The notes under the pieces are model-generated. The model was not told the DNA's origin. It saw only the letters and a program-made list of their open reading frames with translations, and ran no database searches. From assembly GCF_037996765.1 (NCBI RefSeq), contig NZ_JBBNAD010000005.1, positions 32,001 to 96,000 on the forward strand: a stretch of 64,000 bases of DNA, in the 5' to 3' direction. This DNA comes from Bdellovibrio sp. GT3. GTDB lineage: Bacteria; Bdellovibrionota; Bdellovibrionia; Bdellovibrionales; Bdellovibrionaceae. A program made the translations under genes and the position numbers. This document shows, one piece after another, positions 16,391 to 24,691 of the stretch (position 1 is its first letter; each line of letters opens with the position of its first letter).

Positions 16391-17280
16391 TCGCTTATCT
16401 TGCCCCGGAAAAATTTCTGCCTGAACTGCAGGCCGAGCTTAAAGGTATCACTGCAGTTTATGGCAACCTGGTTCTAACCAATGGGCCCATTCAGACATCT
16501 GTGTGGGCCCAAAATATTTGGACCAACGTGGAAATCGTTTCTTTTGAATCGATCTCCCAGGCCGTCAAAGAGCTTAAAAGCCGTGGCCTTTTGTGGGCGC
16601 TTTATTCCTTCGACAATCATCGCCGCGCTCAACTTATTCAGGATCAGCTTCCGAAACTGCGCCCGCGGGTGATGAATTTCCTTAGTGATCTCCCAACGGA
16701 TCCTTTGGGGGCATGGACCCTGATTGATAAAAACACTCTGTTGATTTCCAATGAAACCAACTCCCTATTTCCTTTGGGAGCGGTGGCATTTAACGAAGAC
16801 AAACTCACCCCGCCTTCCCGCGCTTATTTAAAGCTGTGGGAGCTATTCACCGTTTATGGCGTTCGCCCCAAAAAAGGTCAGCGAGTTGTCGACTTTGGCA
16901 GCTGCCCCGGAGGATGGACGTGGGTGTTGCAACAAATGGGTTGTGATGTGATTAGCATTGATCGCGCGCCCTTGGACGAAAAAATTGCGCGTCTGCCGCG
17001 CATTCAATTTATGAAAACCAATGCATTCAATGTAAAGCCCGCAGATATCGGCGCCATTGACTGGTTCTTTTCAGATATCATCTGTTATCCTGCGAAACTT
17101 CTGGAACTGGTTCTGGAGTGGCAGAAGTCAGGCCTGTGTGAAAACTTCGTCTGCACGATCAAGTTTCAGGGCGGCACTGACTTTGAATCACTTAAAAAGT
17201 TTCAGGCATTGGAAAATGCCCATGTGATTCACCTGCATCACAATAAGCACGAAGTGACGGTTTGGATTCGCAAAGCGTAG
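16387..17280 (+). CDS. RlmM-like 2'-O-ribose RNA methyltransferase (FtsJ fold)
   Basis: A SAM-dependent methyltransferase; RlmM itself methylates C2498 of 23S rRNA. The Rossmann domain starts with VVDFGSCPGGWTWVL (motif I, about residue 162), followed by ISIDRAP, SDIICYP and CTIKFQG. Lys-Asp-Lys-Glu tetrad members are plausible at the motif-I-proximal Lys, Asp in SDIICYP, Lys in TIKFQ and Glu in NKHEVTVW. At 297 residues it is shorter than E. coli RlmM (about 366), with a reduced N-terminal RNA-binding part, so the exact target is uncertain. Translationally coupled to the preceding 99-aa gene. Confidence 0.82.
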   Translation: MIAYLAPEKFLPELQAELKGITAVYGNLVLTNGPIQTSVWAQNIWTNVEIVSFESISQAVKELKSRGLLWALYSFDNHRRAQLIQDQLPKLRPRVMNFLSDLPTDPLGAWTLIDKNTLLISNETNSLFPLGAVAFNEDKLTPPSRAYLKLWELFTVYGVRPKKGQRVVDFGSCPGGWTWVLQQMGCDVISIDRAPLDEKIARLPRIQFMKTNAFNVKPADIGAIDWFFSDIICYPAKLLELVLEWQKSGLCENFVCTIKFQGGTDFESLKKFQALENAHVIHLHHNKHEVTVWIRKA

Positions 17281-17283
17281 CTC

Positions 17284-18033
17284 CTATTCAGTCCCCAACG
17301 GTGTGACTGGCTTTTCCTTGATATATTGAAATTCCTGATCGGTGGCCTTTTCAAGGTTCTTCTTGGTTTCAGCCGCCTTCTTTTTCAGGTTTTCCTGTTC
17401 TTTCTTTTGATCCTGAAAGCGCTGAGTATACTGACGATGAAGCTGATTGAACTCGTCGTTCTTGGCGCGCATGTAATCATCAAAGTCTTTGCGCTTGGTT
17501 CTGGTCTCATCCTCGAAAGCATCGCGCTTTTCCTTTTGTGCGGCATAGAACTGCTTACGTTCATCTTCCATTTTTACATAAAACTCCGTGCGTTCAGTCG
17601 GAGTCAGGCCTTTTCTTTTTGCGAACTCCTCGCGACGATCCTTCTGGGACTTGCTGAACTCATTGCGCTCATCGTTCTGCTTCTTGGTAAAATCCGCGCG
17701 AATCTTTGTCATGTCCTTGCTAAAGTCATTGCGCTTTTTATTGACGATGGAACTAAAGCGATTGCGAACCTCAGAGGGGGATTTGCTCAAATCCGACATC
17801 ATCTGATCCATGAAGGCTTTTTCATCGTTCTCTGACTTCTTTTCTGCCGGAATGTTCTCGCGCAGCTTTTCCATCGCATCACGATCTGCTTTCAGCGAGT
17901 ATTTGTCGTCCACTACTGAAGTCGATTTACTCTGGGCAATTGCCGGACTCATCGACAGCCCTAATGCGAAGGACAGGACCAATGTCCTAGAAAAACCAGA
18001 CAGCCCATTCATCCTTGATCGTGATAGTCTCAT
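17284..18033 (-). CDS. Exported hendecad coiled-coil protein
   Basis: A 249-residue protein with a signal peptide (cleaved near SPAIAQ) followed by an almost entirely charged helix. From about residue 100 it runs in 11-residue units, each starting with a charged pair and a Phe at position 4: RNDFSKDMTKI, then RADFTKKQNDE, then RNEFSKSQKDR, then REEFAKRKGLT, and later RKQF, RDAF, RKDF, NDEF and TQRF units. This is the signature of a hendecad coiled coil. Start at ATG 18033, preceded by AAAGGGGA. It is probably a long periplasmic rod; function unknown. Confidence 0.8.
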   Translation of the reverse strand: MRLSRSRMNGLSGFSRTLVLSFALGLSMSPAIAQSKSTSVVDDKYSLKADRDAMEKLRENIPAEKKSENDEKAFMDQMMSDLSKSPSEVRNRFSSIVNKKRNDFSKDMTKIRADFTKKQNDERNEFSKSQKDRREEFAKRKGLTPTERTEFYVKMEDERKQFYAAQKEKRDAFEDETRTKRKDFDDYMRAKNDEFNQLHRQYTQRFQDQKKEQENLKKKAAETKKNLEKATDQEFQYIKEKPVTPLGTE

Positions 18034-18080
18034 AGAAGTCCCCTTTAGTGCGTTTTGTCTTTTTTTGAGAATAATTGGAC

Positions 18081-18107
18081 TCGAAAGAAAACTCAACCCA
18101 CCGATAA
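18081..18107 (+). promoter_or_regulatory. Possible FliA-type promoter
   Basis: TCGA (18081-18084), 15 bases, ACCGATAA (18100-18107; 7 of 8 to the FliA -10). If used, transcription would begin almost at the ATG at 18115, giving a leaderless or near-leaderless message, which lowers confidence. Confidence 0.35.
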
Positions 18108-18114
18108 GGTGACT

Positions 18115-18774
18115 ATGCTATACGGAAGAAGAGTTATTGAACCTCAACGAGTGCCCCACGGGAACGGTCGCAAAAGGTTCATCCTAAATAAAGCGTTTCA
18201 GTACAAGTATTCCTGGTACATGATCACGGCATTTGCCGGTGGCGCGCTTCTATTCTTCATCCCGGCCTATTATTTCATTTCTCAGAACTATGAATTATTT
18301 AAGACCCTGGCGTACGATACTCAACCTAGACTGGTCGAGCATTTGGAACGTGAGATGGTCTGGTTGCGCGTATTTCTTGGGGCCAGCATGGTCGCTATCA
18401 CTGGCGTCACCCTGTTCCTGAGTATCCGTATGACCAAGAATCTGCTTTCTCCTCTTATTAAGATGGAAAATCACATGCATCAATTGATGCTGGGTCAATG
18501 GCATATCGAAGATTACGTGATCCCTGAAGAGGACGACTTCCGTGATCTGTCGATGACCTATGACTATTTCTATCGCGCTTTAAAAGCGAACACCGAAACA
18601 GAACTAAAACTTCTGGAAAAACTGTCCATCGACCCCCAAAACCGTGAAGCCTATGCCGCTTGGAAGCATCTGTTGGCAGAAAAACGCGCACGCTTGGGTA
18701 TCCAGGAAGAATTCATTTCTAACGACAATGTGACCGAACTGCGCACGTCAGAACACAGAAGACGAGTCGGCTAG
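18115..18774 (+). CDS. Membrane protein with HAMP-like cytoplasmic region
   Basis: A 219-residue protein with two membrane helices (about residues 40-58 and 82-103) separated by a short periplasmic loop. After the second helix comes MTKNLLSPLIKMENHMHQLMLGQWHIEDYVIPEEDDF, which follows the HAMP pattern: a Pro in the first helix and a conserved Glu/Asp before the second. A helical tail follows, with no kinase or receptor output domain. It looks like a stand-alone signalling adaptor or a reduced chemoreceptor/histidine kinase relative. The start at ATG 18115 has AAGGTG only 4 bases away and a FliA-like element right before it. Confidence 0.7.
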   Translation: MLYGRRVIEPQRVPHGNGRKRFILNKAFQYKYSWYMITAFAGGALLFFIPAYYFISQNYELFKTLAYDTQPRLVEHLEREMVWLRVFLGASMVAITGVTLFLSIRMTKNLLSPLIKMENHMHQLMLGQWHIEDYVIPEEDDFRDLSMTYDYFYRALKANTETELKLLEKLSIDPQNREAYAAWKHLLAEKRARLGIQEEFISNDNVTELRTSEHRRRVG

Positions 18775-18872
18775 TTCTTGCCTCTTTCCGCCTTAAATAT
18801 GAAAGATGGGCTAATTCAATAATTGCTCTCAACCATATTAATCCGTAGTATCAATAAAACTGCGGAGTGTTT

Positions 18873-20168
18873 ATGATAAACGAACTGAAAATCGTAAACT
18901 TTAGATCGATTACCAGCGATAAAGTTATACTTAAGAATAATCTAACTACAGTTATTGGTTCCAATGGCACGGGGAAGACGAACTTAATTCTTGCATTGAA
19001 ATTTATTGCTAGTTGTTTGTCAGAATCACCCGTCAGGGCAATTCAGCGCGCAGGGGGGCTTGACAAAGTCTTCTCAGTTAGAGAACGACGTGCACAAAAA
19101 TGTTCGTTTCAAATTTCAATTTCACGTGATCCAGATGAGAACCTGGCCGATGAACGTACTCCATCACATCCATTCACCGAAGCAGTCTACTTTTTTGAGT
19201 TGATGTATGACGAATCTCAAAAAAATCTAAAAATTAGCAAGGAAAAACTCACTTTTAAAAACGCTCCATCAAATGAAGGCGTGGTTATTTTCGAAAGAAA
19301 CACCATACACCAGTCGACTAATAAGATTAGTGGATTAGTTAGAAAAGTATTTGATGAAAACGGCGAATTTCCTTTTCTAGGCATTGAACCAAACAGCCTA
19401 CTACTTTCTAGATTTGGTCATATTTTGCGTCGCGACTCAACATATCCCCTTAGAAAAGCAATTAGAAAAGTCTGGTTAGAGCTTGCCTCCATCATTGGGT
19501 ACAATTTCGACCCACAGGCCTTACGCAAATCAGCTGATCTACTGTCATCAAATGAGCTAGCTTATGATGGAAAGGGATTCGCTGCTATCATTAATCGACT
19601 CAAAAGTAGTGATTCAGTAGTTCTCAGGCTCCGTGGTAGATTCGAAGAAGTCGACGGCCCCGAATTAATGACCCAGCTGTCTGACATTTATCAAGACATT
19701 CTTCCATTTCTCGCGGAAGTGAACTCCAGCGAAGCTATTGACACAACAACAGTTAATTTGGAGTTTACAGAAAAACACCAAGTTGGCACTCAAAAACACT
19801 TTAGCTCAGAGAATTTATCGGATGGAACGATGAAGTTCTTGGCTATTGCAACAGCAATTCTAATGCCTGGATACTCACTACTTTTCATTGAAGAGCTCGA
19901 GAACTATTTGAATCCAAAAGCAATCAGAAGACTAATACAGCTTATGCGTGACACATCATCACCGAACAAAAGATTTATACTAACTACACACTCAGAAACC
20001 ATTTTAAATCTTATGCGCCCCTCCGAAATACTCGTAAGTAGACGGGACGAGGATGGCTCAACCTATTACACGCAATTTGAAAAACTAAAAGAAATTGATT
20101 CGGCAATCGATAGCTCCGGAATGTCTCTTGGTACAATTTGGGCTAAAGGTGGACTCGATGCCTTCTAA
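18873..20168 (+). CDS. AAA/ABC-type ATPase, OLD/RecF-like (AAA_21), putative defence ATPase
   Basis: An SMC/RecF-style ATPase of 431 residues. Walker A GSNGTGKT is at 29-36, the ABC signature-like NLSDGTMKFLAIA at about 311, Walker B LLFIEELEN at about 335, and the switch His in LTTHSE at about 370. It resembles the ATPase halves of OLD nucleases, PARIS AriA and AbiL-type systems. It has no TOPRIM domain of its own; that appears to be supplied by the next gene, which overlaps by 11 bases. Start at ATG 18873 (GGAG 5 bases upstream); GTG 18867 is the alternative. Sampled lines are about 25-28% GC versus about 48% in flanking genes, which suggests transfer. Confidence 0.85.
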   Translation: MINELKIVNFRSITSDKVILKNNLTTVIGSNGTGKTNLILALKFIASCLSESPVRAIQRAGGLDKVFSVRERRAQKCSFQISISRDPDENLADERTPSHPFTEAVYFFELMYDESQKNLKISKEKLTFKNAPSNEGVVIFERNTIHQSTNKISGLVRKVFDENGEFPFLGIEPNSLLLSRFGHILRRDSTYPLRKAIRKVWLELASIIGYNFDPQALRKSADLLSSNELAYDGKGFAAIINRLKSSDSVVLRLRGRFEEVDGPELMTQLSDIYQDILPFLAEVNSSEAIDTTTVNLEFTEKHQVGTQKHFSSENLSDGTMKFLAIATAILMPGYSLLFIEELENYLNPKAIRRLIQLMRDTSSPNKRFILTTHSETILNLMRPSEILVSRRDEDGSTYYTQFEKLKEIDSAIDSSGMSLGTIWAKGGLDAF

Positions 20169-20751
20169 GAAGAAAGTCGCTCTTCTGATCGACGGAAAAT
20201 CTGAACGCGCAATCCTCGAAAAGCTTGATCGTACGGCCCATGACTTTTCACCAATTAAACGAGATCGGAACGGCAAGGACGTGTCCGCAAAAGCAATAGC
20301 AAATGAGTGCATCGAAATTTTGGGATTTTCCAGCAAGCTTCATCAGTCAAACATCATCATTGTCGATAGAGAAGACCGCACTACATCGGCTCTCACTTTA
20401 GAAACTGAAATTAGAAACTTAATTGCAGAAAATTTTAAAGGTACCTTCGACTTAGTTGTAAGCGATAAAATGTTTGAAAACTGGATCCTAGCTGACATTG
20501 AGAATGTCAGCTCTAAAAATCCAACTTTGCTAAATCCGACACCGAATTCCAAAGAGTACGAAGGCACTCATGGGGCTGGACAAATCGAGTCAATTTGGAA
20601 AACAACCCATTCAAAAAGATTCGGAAGCGATAAGGCTGGAAACTGCAAGAAGCTTTTCAAACACGTTCGTCCATTGATTGGATCAACATACTCACATAGC
20701 TTACATAGGTTCTTACAAATATTGCAAAAGCATGAAATTAAAATTTACTAG
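20158..20751 (+). CDS. TOPRIM-like protein (DUF4276/RloB-like), partner of the ATPase
   Basis: A 197-residue protein starting with LLIDGKSERAILEKL, the beta-strand/Glu pattern (Glu16) that opens TOPRIM-type folds. NIIIVDREDR (about 65-74) supplies the acidic DxD-like site, and FENWILAD (about 106-113) matches the ExWxxAD signature I associate with DUF4276 proteins. The C-terminal third is basic and helical. It overlaps the upstream ATPase gene by 11 bases and ends the AT-rich segment. By analogy with ATPase+TOPRIM defence pairs (OLD, Gabija, PARIS) it may be the nuclease effector. This is inference; the family call needs a profile search. Confidence 0.75.
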   Translation: MPSKKKVALLIDGKSERAILEKLDRTAHDFSPIKRDRNGKDVSAKAIANECIEILGFSSKLHQSNIIIVDREDRTTSALTLETEIRNLIAENFKGTFDLVVSDKMFENWILADIENVSSKNPTLLNPTPNSKEYEGTHGAGQIESIWKTTHSKRFGSDKAGNCKKLFKHVRPLIGSTYSHSLHRFLQILQKHEIKIY

Positions 20752-20871
20752 ATGGCAAACCGAAGGAGACATACTACTTCATTGCATTTAATCATTTTCT
20801 AGAAAAATTTACTTACGTTTCACCGGTTTCCACTCCATGATTTCTTTACTCATTGAGAATAGAGGCTGGGG

Positions 20872-21339
20872 ATGCGTGCAACTTCTTGGAAATTGGCCAC
20901 TTTTATTTTTTTCAATTTCATGTCTGAGTCAATTCTGGCTCGTCCAGCTTGCTACAATGCAAGTAACCCACAGGCCATCACAATCAAAGAATCAGAAGGC
21001 AAAGAAAGTAAAGAATCAGCCAGTACTGCCAAGGCAATTTGGGAAAATGAAGCAACAGATCAAGATGGCGTGCTGGTACCCGCCTACATAAAGCTAAATG
21101 CGCAATCCAAGAATCTGCGCTTTTCGACGATGGCCTTGCGATTTCCTGACGGAGAACCCGACAAATACTACGTCGAATGCGACGGCGGGTTTCTGACTCT
21201 TGTAAAAACCGGAACCCGTTTGAAGCTAAATTCCACATATCTGGCCGGAGAGATTCAATCATCCAACGATGATGGCTGTGGTATGGGAGAAGTGAAATTT
21301 AAGGATCTTATTCTTGAGAAAACAAACTGCCCTCAATAA
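20872..21339 (+). CDS. Secreted hypothetical protein
   Basis: A 155-residue protein with a hydrophobic N-terminus (cut probably near SILARP), then a Lys/Glu/Ser-rich stretch and a compact beta-rich domain (YVECDGGFLTLVKTGTRLKL) with four cysteines. The ribosome site is weak (GAGGCTGGGG), and an in-frame start a few codons later is possible. It lies just outside the ATPase/TOPRIM pair and has the GC of the host chromosome. No family recognised. Confidence 0.65.
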   Translation: MRATSWKLATFIFFNFMSESILARPACYNASNPQAITIKESEGKESKESASTAKAIWENEATDQDGVLVPAYIKLNAQSKNLRFSTMALRFPDGEPDKYYVECDGGFLTLVKTGTRLKLNSTYLAGEIQSSNDDGCGMGEVKFKDLILEKTNCPQ

Positions 21340-21346
21340 CCAGTAA

Positions 21347-21805
21347 CTACCGTTCGCGACGCATGGTCTGACGAAGTTGGCTTTCCACATCGCGTTTTTT
21401 GATGGATTCGCGCTTGTCGTGGGTCTTTTTACCCTTCACCAAGGCGATCTCTAATTTTGCACGACCGTTTTTGAAATAGATCTTCAAAGGTACGCAGGAA
21501 TAACCTTTTTCTGCCAAGGCGGCTGCGATTTCATCGAGCTCCTTGCGATTCATCAAAAGTTTTCTTAGGCGTTCAGGAACGTGATTGTTGTAGCTGGAAG
21601 CTTTGTATTCAGCGATGTGCGCATTCTGCAGGAAGGCCTCGCTGCCACGGAAAGTGATATAGGAATCCTTTAGCTGCACGTCTTTATTGCGCAGGGATTT
21701 GACTTCGCTTCCCATCAACATAAGACCCGCTTCGAAAGTTTCCACAATCGTGTAATCGAAACGCGCCTTTTTGTTGTCCTGAATGATCAGAATGTTACCG
21801 CTCAT
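21347..21805 (-). CDS. smpB: SsrA-binding protein SmpB
   Basis: Binds tmRNA and brings it to stalled ribosomes for trans-translation. The 152-residue length, the N-terminal NKKARFDYTIVETFEAGLMLMGSEVKSLR core, and the basic C-terminal tail (HDKRESIKKRDVESQLRQTMRRER) are all typical. The SsrA RNA gene itself is not in the window. It follows rsmA by 3 bases and is the last gene of the tsaD-rsmA-smpB run. Confidence 0.96.
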   Translation of the reverse strand: MSGNILIIQDNKKARFDYTIVETFEAGLMLMGSEVKSLRNKDVQLKDSYITFRGSEAFLQNAHIAEYKASSYNNHVPERLRKLLMNRKELDEIAAALAEKGYSCVPLKIYFKNGRAKLEIALVKGKKTHDKRESIKKRDVESQLRQTMRRER

Positions 21806-21808
21806 GTC

Positions 21809-22633
21809 TTACTCAAATCCAAACTTGTGATACAGCTTTACGAACTGCGCGGGGCTTAATTCCTCGGCACGGGCTGTTTCCGGGAACCCCAGTTCCTTGA
21901 TCCACTCTATCAGTTGTTCTTGAGTTACATTTCTTTGTCCCAAAATACCAGCCAAATTTTTCTTCAAAAGCTTGCGCCGTTGGGCAAAGGCCATTTTAAC
22001 GAAGGTCAGGAAGGATTTGTGGTTTTTCACTGCACTTGTAATGCGCGTGAAACCCAAAACGCGGCTGGCCACCTTTGGCGGCGGAGCAAAGTCCCCGGGA
22101 CCCGCTTCAGACACGATGTGAATGTTCCAGAAAGTCTGCGCGATCACACTCAAAAGACCATAGTGCTCATCCCGAGCCGGTGCTTTGATTCTTTGCGCGA
22201 CTTCTTTTTGAAACATCAAAACCATGTGCGCGACGCCGTGGTTTTCCATCGAGCGTTCAATCACGATACTGGAAGAAATCTGATACGGAAGATTGCTGAC
22301 GAATACCAATTTTTTATCACTGAAGAATTGTGACCAATCCATACGAAGCGCGTCTTCTTCATGAACGGTCAAACCTTTACCACGCCAGTAAGCTGCAATC
22401 TCGCGATCCAGCTCGATCACCTGCATCGGCACATTCAATTCCAAAAGCAAATCTGTCAAAGCCCCGGGACCAGGCCCCACTTCCACCATTTGCTCTGGCT
22501 GGAAAGCTTTAACCTGATCAATGATGCGATTGATGACCACGTCATTCACCAAAAAGTTTTGCCCTAGAGCCTTCTTAGCTTCAATGCCCAGTAGTTCCTG
22601 GGCCTTTTTCAATCGTTCGCGGGCATAACTCAT
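21809..22633 (-). CDS. rsmA: 16S rRNA dimethyladenosine transferase
   Basis: KsgA/RsmA dimethylates A1518 and A1519 of 16S rRNA during 30S assembly. Motif I is VEVGPGPGALT after the substrate helix KKALGQNFLVND; the catalytic NLPY motif (VSNLPYQISS) is present, and the C-terminal helical domain closes with KLYHKFGFE. Length of 274 residues is standard. Its start overlaps tsaD by 4 bases, so translation is coupled. Confidence 0.95.
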   Translation of the reverse strand: MSYARERLKKAQELLGIEAKKALGQNFLVNDVVINRIIDQVKAFQPEQMVEVGPGPGALTDLLLELNVPMQVIELDREIAAYWRGKGLTVHEEDALRMDWSQFFSDKKLVFVSNLPYQISSSIVIERSMENHGVAHMVLMFQKEVAQRIKAPARDEHYGLLSVIAQTFWNIHIVSEAGPGDFAPPPKVASRVLGFTRITSAVKNHKSFLTFVKMAFAQRRKLLKKNLAGILGQRNVTQEQLIEWIKELGFPETARAEELSPAQFVKLYHKFGFE

Positions 22634-23667
22634 TTAAAATCCGATGTAAGAGCGTGAGGAGATGGACCCAGATCGATTTCTGAAGTTTCACCGCGAGCCA
22701 TGCGCAAGGCACCTGCGTATCCGATCATGGCAGCATTGTCTGTGCAATAACGTAAAGGTGGAATCACAAGACGCAATCCACGTTTCGCAGCCCATTCTTC
22801 AGCGCGGGCACGAAGTCGCGAGTTCGCACTCACTCCCCCCGTTAAGATCACGCGCTTGGCTTTGAAAATTTTTGCAGCCCGATCCAATTTAGCAATAAGC
22901 ACATCAACAATCGCTTCTTGAAACGAAGCGCACAGATCCGGCAATTGCGCCTTCACTTGTTCAGGTCCTAATTGCTGAATCATTCTTTGCCCCGAAGATT
23001 TAAGCCCCGAGAAACTCATATCAAAAGTGTCTTCGTGAATCATACTGCGCGGAAACTCAAACGCCTGGGGATTTCCCTGCTTGGCCATTTGATCAACCTT
23101 CACGCCACCTGGGAATCCAAGGCCCGCCATCTTTGCAAACTTATCAAAGCATTCGCCAGCTGCATCGTCCTTGGTGGCCCCAAGAACCCGATACTCGCCC
23201 AATCCCGTGATGTGATACAGGCTTGTGTGCCCACCACTGATTGCCAGACCCACATACGGATAATCAAAATCCTCTGGCGGAGCAAACTGAGCATCACGTA
23301 AAAATGGCGCCAGTAAATGACCTTCCAGATGATTCACCCCTAAGAAGGGAATGTGTTTGGCTTGCGAAAGTGATTTTGCCGTAACCAGTCCCACGATCAA
23401 AGCACCCACCAAACCTGGACGGTTGGTAACGGCAATCCCGTGAATATCGGACCAGTTCATATTGGCTTTTTTAAAGGCTTCCTCGATCAGAGGAATAAGG
23501 GCGATGGAATGATTGCGAGCTGCGATTTCCGGAACCACGCCACCGTAGGCTTCGTGCTCCAGATCCTGAGAAGCGGACACCACCGAATGCACCCAGCCGC
23601 TGCGATCCACGATCGCAACTGAGGTATCATCACAACTGGTCTCTATCGCTAATACTCTTTCAATCAC
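22630..23667 (-). CDS. tsaD: tRNA N6-threonylcarbamoyladenosine synthase subunit TsaD
   Basis: Catalytic ASKHA-fold subunit that transfers the threonylcarbamoyl group to A37 of ANN-decoding tRNAs, working with TsaB/TsaE. Motifs: LAIETSCDDTSVAIVD at the start, the metal-binding HLEGH (variant of HMEAH, about residue 112), SGGHTSLY, DDAAGECFDK, GGVSANSRLR and a final FDL-like segment. The metal-binding motif has Leu and Gly in the variable positions but keeps both His. Length 345. First gene of the tsaD-rsmA-smpB group. Confidence 0.95.
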   Translation of the reverse strand: MIERVLAIETSCDDTSVAIVDRSGWVHSVVSASQDLEHEAYGGVVPEIAARNHSIALIPLIEEAFKKANMNWSDIHGIAVTNRPGLVGALIVGLVTAKSLSQAKHIPFLGVNHLEGHLLAPFLRDAQFAPPEDFDYPYVGLAISGGHTSLYHITGLGEYRVLGATKDDAAGECFDKFAKMAGLGFPGGVKVDQMAKQGNPQAFEFPRSMIHEDTFDMSFSGLKSSGQRMIQQLGPEQVKAQLPDLCASFQEAIVDVLIAKLDRAAKIFKAKRVILTGGVSANSRLRARAEEWAAKRGLRLVIPPLRYCTDNAAMIGYAGALRMARGETSEIDLGPSPHALTSDFK

Positions 23668-23673
23668 TTTGGC

Positions 23674-24369
23674 TTATTTCATACCCTTCAAACGGATCTT
23701 AGCACGGCGGGCTTCATCTGACTTCGGAAATTTGCTTAAAACCTCATCAAAAAAGGTTTTAGCTTCCTCTTTCATACCCAGCTCCTGGAAGGAAACACCG
23801 ATTTTATAGGTCGCATCTGCAAAGTGAGTCCCCTTCGGAGATTCATCACGGTATTTTTGATAAGACAAGATGGCCTGTTTCCAGTCCTTTTTATTGAAAT
23901 GTTCCTGAGCGGTTTCATAGGAACCACGTTTTGATTTTTCCACGGCTTTATCAGCGGCAGCTCGCTCAGCAGCCGCTTTTTCAGCAGCTTCCGCTGCTTG
24001 GCGATTGGCCTGAACTGCATTTAGAACAGCCGCTTGCTGATACATCTGGTTTTCCATTTTAGTCAGGCTTTCCTGCAAAATGTCCACTTTCTTGGTCAAT
24101 GCTTCGTTCTGCTGTTGAGCAGCTTTTAATTGTTTTTCCAAATTTTCAGTCTGCTGGCTGTTTTCAACCACATCCAGACGACCATTCAGCGCACGCATTT
24201 GTTCCTGAAGATCAGTCACACGTTCACTGGCATCAGCGTTCGCACGCTGCATGGTATTTACTTGTTGTTGGTAAACCTGGCGTTGCTCGGTGTTGCGAAC
24301 ATCATTACGAGTTTGCAGACAGCCGGTCATGAAAAGTGAAATGGCAACCAAGGTAACAAGTAACTTCAT
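23674..24369 (-). CDS. cpoB: CpoB/YbgF-like Tol-Pal system protein (TPR)
   Basis: A 231-residue envelope protein. Its N-terminus has a lipobox-like end (LFMTGC, Cys17), so it may be a lipoprotein, unlike soluble E. coli CpoB. A Gln-rich coiled coil (about residues 30-130) provides trimerisation, and TPR repeats follow (YETAQEHFNKKDWKQAILSY, then FADATYKIGVSFQELGMKEEAKTFFDEVL). It works with Tol-Pal to coordinate outer-membrane constriction and wall synthesis. It overlaps the DUF4398-like gene by 4 bases, and pal is two genes upstream, which supports the name. tolQRAB are not in the window. Confidence 0.85.
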   Translation of the reverse strand: MKLLVTLVAISLFMTGCLQTRNDVRNTEQRQVYQQQVNTMQRANADASERVTDLQEQMRALNGRLDVVENSQQTENLEKQLKAAQQQNEALTKKVDILQESLTKMENQMYQQAAVLNAVQANRQAAEAAEKAAAERAAADKAVEKSKRGSYETAQEHFNKKDWKQAILSYQKYRDESPKGTHFADATYKIGVSFQELGMKEEAKTFFDEVLSKFPKSDEARRAKIRLKGMK

Positions 24370-24677
24370 AGAATGTCTCCGGTCTTTTGACGTATCAAAC
24401 GAGCTGAGTTCTCTGCTTTTTCGGCAGCGAAACGGGCTCTGACAAATTGTTCTTTAGCTCGGGCGAAATCACGGTCGTTATAATAAATGCGACCTTTGCG
24501 ATAGGCTTCTTCAGCCTGATGCCAATATCCTGGCGAATGACGGGCGGCTTGAACAGAACGGGCTGCATCGATAGCAGCCCGTGCAAGTGAGTAGTCCTCG
24601 ATGGGCGCAGGGACCGTCTGGCATCCAACCATCACCGAAAAAAATAAAACTCCGATGAGTAATCTGGCCAATGTCAC
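24366..24677 (-). CDS. Small lipoprotein, DUF4398-like
   Basis: A 103-residue protein with a lipoprotein signal (FSVMVGC, Cys about 19), then a helical domain: YSLARAAIDAARSVQAARHSPGYWHQAEEAYRKGRIYYNDRDFARAKEQFVRARFAAEKAEN. The Ala/Arg-rich helices, with their AxxxY/W spacing and late YxxRDFARAK, fit the DUF4398 style. It lies between pal and cpoB, with 14 bases to pal and a 4-base overlap with cpoB, which suggests a role in outer-membrane/peptidoglycan linkage. Confidence 0.78.
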   Translation of the reverse strand: MTLARLLIGVLFFSVMVGCQTVPAPIEDYSLARAAIDAARSVQAARHSPGYWHQAEEAYRKGRIYYNDRDFARAKEQFVRARFAAEKAENSARLIRQKTGDIL

Positions 24678-24691
24678 TGCGACCCTACTTA

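Noticed and set aside
18775-20871. Direct repeats or an integrase marking the edges of the ATPase/TOPRIM island
   Set aside because: No convincing direct repeat, tRNA end or recombinase gene was found; transfer is suggested only by base composition.
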